A DNA stretch of 64,000 nt. Origin: Chenopodium formosanum (Eukaryota > Streptophyta > Magnoliopsida > Caryophyllales > Amaranthaceae). The DNA is taken from contig CM044880.1 of NCBI GenBank assembly GCA_024500155.1, positions 14,636,379 to 14,700,378 of the forward strand, given 5' to 3'. Below the pieces are notes generated by a model. The model saw only the letters and a list, made by a program, of their open reading frames with translations, was not told the DNA's origin and ran no database searches. Shown here one piece after another: positions 55,708 to 64,000 of this stretch; position 1 is the first letter of the stretch, and every line of letters begins with the position of its first letter. A program made the translations under genes and the position numbers.

Positions 55708-58700
55708 TAAACATACTTATTTCAAAACTCACAAAACTCAATAAAGATTTCTGAATGTTCAGCCCTAGTTTTAAGAGCCATGAAGTGCACCAAGGCGCAA
55801 GGTGAAGGTGCGCGTCTTTAGGAGGCGAGATGCTAGCTCTTGCACATGACTACATATCAATAAATATTTCTTTTCGCATGTAGAACTCACTCAGGAACCT
55901 CAGGATAAAAACACTCATTTAGAGGCTAAACAGAATATTGAATTTTCCAGAATAATAAATCTCAGACAATACTACCAAATCTAAGGTGACTAGCTACAAA
56001 CCTACAATGTCTTAATAGGCATTTAGACAGTATAATCACATGACACATCCCAAGTTAAGGAATTTCGATAACTCAATAGTCAAAACATAATTAGCAGGCC
56101 TTGAATCATCTCATTAAAATAGATTATTACGACGCAAAATGCTATTACAGATCAGCTGGTGTATGCAATATAATATAGCATGATTGCATGAATAGGAAGA
56201 GACAACAAATTAAAGCATTCTATCTAATTAGATACATAAACGTCCACTCACCAGAAAATATGATCTCTGGCGTTCTTCTAGAAACAATTGCCAACACCAC
56301 AAAACTGTAGTTAAGTGTGCATGCTTACCACAAAGTCGCATTCCTGAAATAATAAAATCAAGTAAGTCAAGGGAAGAATTAAGTTATACGGAGTACCTAC
56401 GCTAAGCATACTAAGACTACTTTCTTTCGCAAAAAACATAAGCCTATTTTATCTTATTCAAACTTATTTTAGTTGTGATTGGTATCTGAATTTATTTTAT
56501 ACAATAATTCAAATTTATCTGAGAAATTATCTTTCCTGAAGGTCCCTCTTTTGAAGGTGAAGAGCAAAGCCCGACATGCTTAAAGCAACATGAAGCACAG
56601 GGAAATAAACATCATGAAATACACAAGTTATAAGGATGCAAAAAGTTTTTATTTTAAAAAAATTTCAGCAATAGTCAACTAGTTAGTTACAAAAATAAAA
56701 AAAAAGCTCAATTTTTTTGTTAAAATTTGTAATTGTCAACCAAATGCTACCCATTATTGTACAGAAGGTTTTTAACAGAGGGAAAATAGCAGGAGAGTAT
56801 TTAGTTTCAGCGTTCAAGAATTTAGGACCTTTTGCTAACATTTCAGTAAGGAATACTCAAGAGTTGGTCCATCCATTCAAGAAGAAATAAGCATCAAATG
56901 GAGGGTGTTGCTCCATATAGTAATCAGAGAAATTATTTTTGGACTAAGATAATGCAAACAAATGGCTTGTTTATTCCATGATGACTGATGGCTGTTTTTA
57001 TTCATCTGATGCAAAAAATCAAAGTGGGTCCAGCCATTTAATTCCTAATATAATGTTGATAAGATGTCTTTTTTAAAGGTACACAAATTAGACAAGGCAT
57101 TGAAAAAGGAACACCATATAATGAGTCTTGATAACCGGGATAAAAATATTACTGTCATTGATGCATCAGATATGGATGAGAAGTTCTGAAGTTGACCAAC
57201 AGCTTCTAATTATAGTATAGTAAAAAATAAATAAATAAATACATTAATAGAGAAACAATTCAGGACTTCTGGAGTCTAATTGAAGGCAAAGTTTTGCAGC
57301 AATTAGTATTTGAAAACTATATTAAATATGAGTGACCATTGTAGATCATTCTTGTCAATGACTGAGCCATAAAACTATCTAATCATACACCCAGCTTATA
57401 TAATTAAGTGGCAATTGTAAATGATAAACATATACATAGTTTATAACTGGATGTATCAGAAAATGTAATTTACAGTGCAGCACATTATCTTAGTAAAATG
57501 GAAACTCTATTAGTCTAAAATATTTCTGCTACTGAGTACATGCTGAGTAAGAAGCCACAGCAAACAGCAAAAGAAGAAACAAAGTTCCAACTTTTAAATA
57601 GAAACTCATCAATCATCCCATCTATAAAATAGAAAAACAAAAATAAAATATCGAACAGCAAGTACAATTGTCCACTATGTCAAGCCCTTGAGTCCAGACA
57701 GAGTCAAATTCTTCACTCCAACCTTAAGCCCAAACAATAGGAAGTTTATAAATCCTGGACACATACCCCTTTCCTGGTTTCTTGCCATAGGTCAGAAATG
57801 TAGGCAGTCTAGGCACCTAATTGACACTCATAACATGATTTTTTACTCCACAAGAAAATCTCTTCTTCATCTCTTCATTTCAATTACAAATGAACTGCCA
57901 AAATTGGATCATGTAAGCTGCTGTTGGCAGCAAAGCTATGATTGACTGCTTGGGTAAGTCGATATGGTGGACTGGTGGTATTGGTTATTGGCTAAGTACA
58001 AATATTGGGTGCACGTAAAGATTCTAAACAATAAATAGATCAAGGGATGAATTTCTAGATAGAAGTTGTATCGGCCTGGAAAGATTTTTGAAAGACTTTT
58101 TTCTTGGTTATCTAGTACAAAGCAATGTGAGCAATTAGTGTCTGCACCTAAATCATAATCTTTAGGTTTCTCCCATAACGAGTATATAAAGAGCAATATG
58201 CCAAAAACTTCCATCTCTTTGTTTGGAATTAATAGCAACATCAATGTGGTAGAATGTCCAAAAATATATACTTTGTAGTAATTACTTTTCTTAAAATATA
58301 GTTTTGAGTAATTAGTGAATACACATGTTTACTAATGAAAAAAGCACTCATATGTTTACTAATGAACATAAAAGGCAATGCCAAAATGCTTTCAAATACA
58401 TCAATACTCTGCATTAGTTTAACTGTCAGAGTGTCGGGCACCATCGATCAACAAGGATGTTTCTGCAGCAGGACGCGTTCGAACTGAGCCCCACCCCATA
58501 AGGAATTCGGACCACAGTCTTCTACACTCCTAGGATATTGTAAAAGGAAAGTTCTAACTATAAATAGAGAATAGGAAAATGATGGATAGCTTGAGATTAT
58601 GAATAGGTTCAAAGACTTTAAACCATGTGTCAGGATATATAAAAAAGATTACAAAGGATACTCCCTTACAGCATTACCTACTTTTATTTCTATTAAAACT

Positions 58701-59240
58701 AATGCTTCAACTACTTTAGCAAGTATCCTACCAATACCTTCAGTGAGCTACAGATTACTATCCATCTGTTTTGAGAATTTTAGAAGTGCCAACATCTTTA
58801 CTACCTAACATGGTAATGATATACCCTAGCATGCACATACAGTGTATTATTCAAAGGATGAAATATGTGCAGGTTAGATTGTTAATAGTCATCTATGTTA
58901 TTATGATTCAATATTTTGCTATTATCCTTGACATTGATAAATGATAACTTCAATCCGGTATGTAATAATGATGTACATTGCAGCTTAGCAAAGATAGTTT
59001 CTTTAATAATATAGACCTTTGGCAACCATCATATTCTAAAACTATGACCAGAGAGAACTGGCAAGTCAAGACCCAACAGACAAGGAAAGCTTAAGAAACT
59101 GTGTTGGCAATTTGGCACCAGACTCTACAAGCCTACACTAACAATAGAACCCAGTGTCAGGGATAAGTAAACATAAACACATTAGGCACAAGATGACAAA
59201 AGAGTATTTTATTAAATGTTAAATTCTTCATTCCTTTATC

Positions 59241-59310
<70 letters not shown>

Positions 59311-60646
59311 CGAAAAAACGATCAGACACAGGATTTGCATACAGCAGCTATGTCCCTTAAAGAACGGAAGTAAAATGTTTTCCCCAAACAGAACAATACA
59401 CTTCTTCTACGGGGGAGGTGGGAGAAAGAGAACCAAGATAGTGAATGCGTAACATGAATGAGATTATACATCCTAAACATAATAATAGGCTTTTCACTAT
59501 TTCAAAAGGTTAAAGATTAAAATATGTAAGATTAAGATCCCCTGTTTATGGGATAAACCTTCATTCTCCAAGCTTTAATCTATAACACCTAAATAAGAGA
59601 ATTAGACAAATATACCTTTTAGCTAATTCATAACAATTGGCATGCCATAAATTATAATATGGCTGACTACTTGACTGCATACTCTAAAATCAAATACAGA
59701 TACAGATAGGCAGTATATCATGAGGTATGGGCAGGCAATATAACATGCATCGTGATGCCAAACCAACTAGACATGCAAAACTACCATGAGTCATGGCTCA
59801 ACTTGTAAAAAATGTCAAGACATGCAAATAAAAATGGCAGAGGGGTGGATAGAAAAAACTTGGCACAACAGTAAATTTCATGGTGAACAATATGAAACAT
59901 TTTCATGTCGGGAAAATAACCTCTACATCACTGTGTATATCAAGGAAAGGGTGGGGGATATGAATCATACAATGGATTCTTCCTTCGTAGCCTTACGCTA
60001 GCAAATCCATACAATTAAAACATCATATAATTAACCAGAATATATCAGCATTTCCTCAATTTCTATAATAATTTAGCATAGTCAACAAACCATTCCTCTC
60101 AGAATAAAAAGGAAACCAAAGAAAAGCAACTTAGAAAAGTCCATCTTCAGGTTTCAACTAAAAATTAGAGTGGACAGCAACGCATTTCAAAACAGAAATG
60201 CGAATATAAAGCTCAATCCAAGATCATAAATGTCCTTAAAGTTTACCATGCCTTCCCTAAATTTCTGGGCAACAAGTTTGAAAATACTCACATATTCAAT
60301 TATTCACATTATCATACAGAAGCATCCAATTCCAACAATTTTCATATGTTCAGCAACTCAGATTCATATTTCGAACATATAAATCCATGCAAAGCATTGT
60401 TAGTAGGCAATGCTTTTGGAGTTTTTTTTGGTGGGGATGTTAATGAAGAGAGGGAGAGAGAAAAAAGATCACCTTGTGGTCTCAGAATTCGGAATCTTCA
60501 AGATAAGTTAATCGATAATATCAACCTTCAGATTTCCAATCAGCATCCATCATTCAAAGGACATGATGAAATAATAGGATTTTTGTTAAGTTTAAGATGC
60601 TTAAATCAAGCGCACACACAAACTTCTTCATAATTTTCATCTACTG
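55708..60646. other. Intergenic region downstream of the PPR gene
   Basis: This is the longest stretch without a recognised element. I see only scattered short frames (none with a known motif) and a T run of 64 (59243-59306). The region just left of 60647 would hold the 3' untranslated sequence of the PPR gene. Untranslated exons or non-coding RNAs cannot be excluded from sequence alone. Confidence 0.4.
59243..59306. repeat. Poly-T tract, 64 bp
   Basis: An uninterrupted T run. It might be the A tail of a minus-strand retroposon, but the right flank shows no SINE or LINE features I recognise. Confidence 0.85.
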
Positions 60647-62560
60647 TTACTGACAGCAGGCTTGAAGGCTGTCCTTGTCCTTCATAACAGCATTCTGCAG
60701 TCCTTGAAGCACATACTTGCAAGTTAAACCATTGGGTGCAAAGCCCAATTTCAACATTTTATCCTGTAATTCCATCAATTCAGCAGCGCTGCTTTCCTCA
60801 CTCCTAGTCTTAAGAAGCGAATTATAACTATCTGTATCGTAAAGCTGATACTTCATAGCAAGTGAAAGAAGCAAGGATTCAGCTTTATCAGAATTATTTT
60901 CTGTACAATATGCATATACCAAAGCCCTGCAGATATCATTGTCAGATTTAAGATCATATAAATCCATTTCTTGCAATAGAACTTCTGCCTCCAAGCATCT
61001 TCTCAATCTGCACAAGCAGCTTATTAGATTTTTATATATGGCTAAACATGGATTGACCTTCCTTTCCAGCATCTTATTTTTATGCACCAATGCTTCTTCT
61101 AAGAGATCACTATCACAGAACGATTTAATCAATTTATCATATATCTCCCCATCTGACTCATGACCGTCTTCCAACATTCTATCCAAAAGTTTAACAGCTG
61201 CAAATGGATGATTCTTCTGACACAAAGAGATGACCAAGTACTTGTAGATATCACAAGAAATTGCAACTCCAAACCTTTTAAGCTCAACAACCATATTTAA
61301 ACATGAATGCAAGCTACCCGCTTTCACAAATCCTTCAACAAGAATCTGACAGGTGAAAGCATCTGGTAGAATCCCCTTTCCAATCATATCATGAAGCAAG
61401 AGCCTTGAATTTTTCATCCTTCCTTCTTTGCAGTAACCATGGATAAGGGAATTATACGACATAATATCCGGAGTCAATCCTCTATCAACCATTCTATGGA
61501 AGACCTCATGAGCTTCCTTCAACTTTCCAATCTTACAGAGTCCATTCATCAACGAAGTGTAGGTAACTATATCAGGAGCCACACCCCTCCTATACATTAT
61601 CTTATACAGATAAAACGCGTCATCCAACCTACGACCTTTGCAATAACCACCAATAAGTGTATTATAAGTCACAAGGTCAGGCACAAATCCTTCTTCCTCC
61701 ATCTTCTCCAAGAACTCATTTACCTTGTCCACATTTCGGTCCTTGAACATCACATGAGTAAAAATATTAAACGTACACGTATTCGGGTTAATACAAATCC
61801 TCCACATCTCTTTGTAAAGTTTCCAACATTCATCAACACAATCCGCCTTCGAAAGTCCACTTAACAAGCAATTAAAAGCCAAAACATGAGGCACATAACC
61901 TAACTTAACCATCTTCCTAAACACCCTATAACCTTCCTTAATCAAACCATCTTTCACATAAGCCTTAATAAGCATATCAAACACAACAGGGTCCCAATTA
62001 CAATCCTCAGAACATGAAACCAAACACTTAAAAATGTCAATCATTTCACCATCATCGGACTTGAATCGAATCAATTCAGACAGTAACTTCATTCCATGTA
62101 CAAATTTCCGAGACCAAACCAAAATATGAACAATAATACAATAATTATGACAATTTGGCTTAATACCCAGATCATTTTTTACCCAATTAAAGAAAATAAG
62201 AGCAGATTGAGACTCACATTGACATCTAAGCAAAACCCTTGAAATTTCTTGGGTACCCAAATGAGGAATGAGGTCCTGCAATTGATTTGTGAGAAGGGAA
62301 GTTTGGAAATTGGGTTGTTTGAGAGCAGAGCAAATGAGATTGACTAAATTATTAGGGTTTTGAGTTTCTGGTAGGAATTTGTAAAGGGGGTTTAAGCTGG
62401 GTTTTGAGTGAGGAACAGTTGGAGGATTGAATGGGGTTGAAGATGAAGGAATTAGTGCAGATTTAGTGCAGTAATTTGAAAGAAGAATTCTTGGGGTTGT
62501 AAAAGATGAACGAATTCGATTCATTAGGAGTTTAATTAATAAGTTAACAACAAATTGCAT
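60647..62560 (-). CDS. P-class pentatricopeptide repeat protein, probably mitochondrial
   Basis: An intron-less frame of 637 codons. From about residue 195 it carries roughly eleven 35-residue PPR motifs (for example VTYNTLIGGYCKGRRLDDAF, VTYTSLMNGLCKIGKLKEAH, MSYNSLIHGYCKEGRMKNSR). It ends in DSLQACCQ with no E, DYW or SMR domain, so it is P class. Such proteins bind organelle RNA and act in processing, stabilisation or translation. The first Met (62560) precedes a hydrophobic stretch. Met13 (62524-62522) starts MNRIRSSFTTPRILLSNYCT, an Arg/Ser-rich, acid-free presequence typical of mitochondrial import, so initiation at Met13 is plausible. The frame is uninterrupted and looks functional. 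I do not assign an orthologue. Confidence 0.93.
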   Translation of the reverse strand: MQFVVNLLIKLLMNRIRSSFTTPRILLSNYCTKSALIPSSSTPFNPPTVPHSKPSLNPLYKFLPETQNPNNLVNLICSALKQPNFQTSLLTNQLQDLIPHLGTQEISRVLLRCQCESQSALIFFNWVKNDLGIKPNCHNYCIIVHILVWSRKFVHGMKLLSELIRFKSDDGEMIDIFKCLVSCSEDCNWDPVVFDMLIKAYVKDGLIKEGYRVFRKMVKLGYVPHVLAFNCLLSGLSKADCVDECWKLYKEMWRICINPNTCTFNIFTHVMFKDRNVDKVNEFLEKMEEEGFVPDLVTYNTLIGGYCKGRRLDDAFYLYKIMYRRGVAPDIVTYTSLMNGLCKIGKLKEAHEVFHRMVDRGLTPDIMSYNSLIHGYCKEGRMKNSRLLLHDMIGKGILPDAFTCQILVEGFVKAGSLHSCLNMVVELKRFGVAISCDIYKYLVISLCQKNHPFAAVKLLDRMLEDGHESDGEIYDKLIKSFCDSDLLEEALVHKNKMLERKVNPCLAIYKNLISCLCRLRRCLEAEVLLQEMDLYDLKSDNDICRALVYAYCTENNSDKAESLLLSLAMKYQLYDTDSYNSLLKTRSEESSAAELMELQDKMLKLGFAPNGLTCKYVLQGLQNAVMKDKDSLQACCQ

Positions 62561-62660
62561 GAATTTAAATGCCGTAAGAGTTTAGACTTTAGAGTGGGAG
62601 AATTTTTCTCTTTTTTTTTTTTTGAAAGATAGAGTGGGAGAATTTAAGAACAACCAATTT

Positions 62661-62661
<1 letters not shown>

Positions 62662-62691
<30 letters not shown>
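62662..62691. repeat. Poly-T tract in the PPR upstream region
   Basis: About 30 T, preceded by a duplicated AGAGTGGGAGAATTT phrase (62591 and 62631). It lies 100 bp upstream of the PPR start codon and may be a retroposon trace. Confidence 0.6.
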
Positions 62692-62779
62692 GACCAGAAC
62701 AACCAAAGTTAACTGGAACCCAAAAAAAACGTTGAAATTTGTAGGGTATGTGATGCGTTAAAAAAAAAATAAAAAAAAA

Positions 62780-63169
62780 TTGGCAAGAAGATCTTATAAC
62801 GAAAAACTAAACAACAATAACATATACAAGGTAACCACTATATTAAGTGACAAAAATCCAGAAGGACCAATGCGAGCAAGCTTCACACGATCTAAGTTGC
62901 TAGCTTCCGAAACAAGAGGTGAAGCTGCAAGTCGTTATCGATCCACCCTGCAACTTGTAAAAACCATATCTGAACACATCTTACCTGAAGTCCCATGTCC
63001 GAAAACGAGAATGAGAAATAATCTGTTGTTGGCGATTCAAGCGTCTTTTGTAATCAAAAAACATTTTCAGACTTATAGAAAAGCATTTGAGCCAGGTGAA
63101 CCCTATGTCGACGAATTATCAGTATCTCGCTTGACTATGTTAAAATACGGATTAATTTTGGAGATTTGA
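62780..63169 (+). CDS. Unrecognised open frame, 129 codons
   Basis: The frame starts MARRSYNEKLNNNN, continues with basic and leucine-rich stretches (SRYRSTLQLVKTISEHILPE, NNLLLAIQASFVIKKHF) and ends EPYVDELSVSRLTMLKYG. Its amino-acid composition is that of a normal soluble protein and its base composition is less AT-rich than its flanks. It is divergent from the PPR gene, whose start codon is only 220 bp away. I recognise no family. It could be an exon or a captured fragment, since it begins after an A-rich run and has no clear promoter. Confidence 0.35.
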   Translation: MARRSYNEKLNNNNIYKVTTILSDKNPEGPMRASFTRSKLLASETRGEAASRYRSTLQLVKTISEHILPEVPCPKTRMRNNLLLAIQASFVIKKHFQTYRKAFEPGEPYVDELSVSRLTMLKYGLILEI

Positions 63170-63224
63170 AGATTACACAAATTATAATGAAAAAACCATG
63201 TCAATATGTCATGAAAATATAATA

Positions 63225-63555
63225 CTCCCTCCGTTTCATAACGTTAGTCTCATATACTATTTTGGGCGTTTCAAAAAGATCTACCCATATTGAATATATT
63301 TTATTTAAACTTGATTTTTTTTTGTAATTAATTGATTGTGTATTGATGACATGACTCTAGGTAAGGAAATTTTTACCTTAAATTATGCAATTATGACTTG
63401 TATTTTTCTAATGAAAAATAAAAAAAAAGTTAAATTAGGTAAACTAATTATGAAATCTGTTGTACTTTAATGTTAGATTCCAAATATATTTGTTTTTTTT
63501 ATTTTATTTTATGTGATTGATTTCATATGGGACTAACATAATGAAACGGAGGGAG
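63225..63555. mobile_element. Stowaway MITE, 331 bp
   Basis: CTCCCTCCGTTTCATAACGT at the left and ATGAAACGGAGGGAG at the right with TA on both sides. The ends continue as GTTAGTCTCATAT and ATATGGGACTAAC. Confidence 0.92.
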
Positions 63556-63810
63556 TAACATTTACCCACTTATATAGTTGTATACACCCCTAAAAGTGAT
63601 ACAGTATTGTTATTTGCCTGCATAATTTTGATTACGAGAGTATATTTTGGTGCAGCATGTTGGGGTGTTCCCTCCTACTTGGAGGATGAGGCCCATTTTA
63701 GTGGGCTAATATTAGTATAATGTTTTAACCATATGAGTATTTAACTTTGGGCCCATATGAAGTAAAAGGTGATAAGAAAGTCAAAGAAGGGGTTGAATAA
63801 GGAGAGAAGC

Positions 63811-64000
63811 AACTAGGGCTGCGCATGGTGCGGTTTGTGATTTTTTCAAACCGCAACAAACCGCAATTCTATACAAATCGCACCACAAAATACGGTTTGG
63901 TGCGGTGCGGTTTGCGGTTTTCCATAATTTTTTTACCTTACAAATAATGATTATTTGCTAATCTTTTGTTATGAAATTTTTACTTGGAAATTGTACAGCT
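63811..64000. repeat. Start of a hAT-like or dispersed repeat, cut by the window edge
   Basis: AGGGCTGCGCATGGTGCGGT is followed by repeated CAAACCGCAA / TTGCGGTTTG words (63831-63920), giving local inverted repeats. This texture is common at the ends of plant hAT MITEs, but the other end is outside the window. Confidence 0.35.

Noticed and set aside
60939..61864. Plus-strand frames opposite the PPR gene
   Set aside because: Antisense shadows of a clearly coding repeat protein.

Overview
The window looks like nuclear DNA of a dicot plant, possibly Caryophyllales/Amaranthaceae (a weak guess from the repeat flavour). The evidence is AT-rich intergenic DNA, GT-AG introns, plant-type LINE, Helitron, CACTA, Mutator, PIF/Harbinger and Stowaway elements, a pentatricopeptide-repeat (PPR) gene and a phytosulfokine precursor gene. 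There are no rRNA or tRNA genes, no CRISPR arrays and no bacterial operons.

Only two genes look intact: a two-exon phytosulfokine precursor (50753-51150, +) and a single-exon P-class PPR gene (60647-62560, -). A third frame of 129 codons (62780-63169, +) is open but unrecognised. Almost everything else is transposable-element sequence, much of it nested.

Layout. 1-6.3 kb: decayed Ty3/gypsy-like element on the minus strand, with LTR-like flanks and a broken gag but no pol. 7.3-8.6 kb: inverted GTTAC-type minisatellite bounded by two 29-bp near-palindromes. 9.1-10.3 kb: possible hAT-like element. 13.4-14.4 kb: broken two-domain gene resembling a double-stranded RNA-binding fold. About 15.1-26.4 kb: dead autonomous Helitron with a Rep/helicase gene and an RPA-like gene on the plus strand, split by a Mutator-like foldback element (20.8-21.9 kb). 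26.9-28.5 kb: non-autonomous CACTA element. 29.3-29.9 kb: broken acidic-protein gene (-). 30.8-32.1 kb: second Mutator-like element with a perfect 9-bp target duplication and a possible captured gene fragment. 33.8-38.3 kb: L1-type LINE (-) with an 18-bp target duplication, inserted into a Stowaway-like element. 38.3-50.4 kb: field of small elements (Stowaway, Tourist/Harbinger, SINE-like, mini-Helitron, Mutator MITE). 50.5-51.2 kb: phytosulfokine gene. 51.5-55.7 kb: more MITEs and SINE-like sequences. 55.7-60.6 kb: little recognisable. 60.6-62.6 kb: PPR gene. 63.2 kb to end: a Stowaway element and the start of another repeat.

The Helitron parts belong together: Rep nicks and joins DNA, the PIF1-like helicase unwinds it, and the RPA-like protein probably coats single strands. 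All are interrupted by stops or frameshifts, most of them explainable by C-to-T decay, so the locus is a fossil. The short elements carry their target-site duplications in the sequence, which lets several nesting events be ordered. Coordinates of elements with target duplications are base-exact; LTR, SINE and large-Helitron limits are approximate. No clearly new functional system was found. The least explained structure is the palindrome-bounded inverted minisatellite family.
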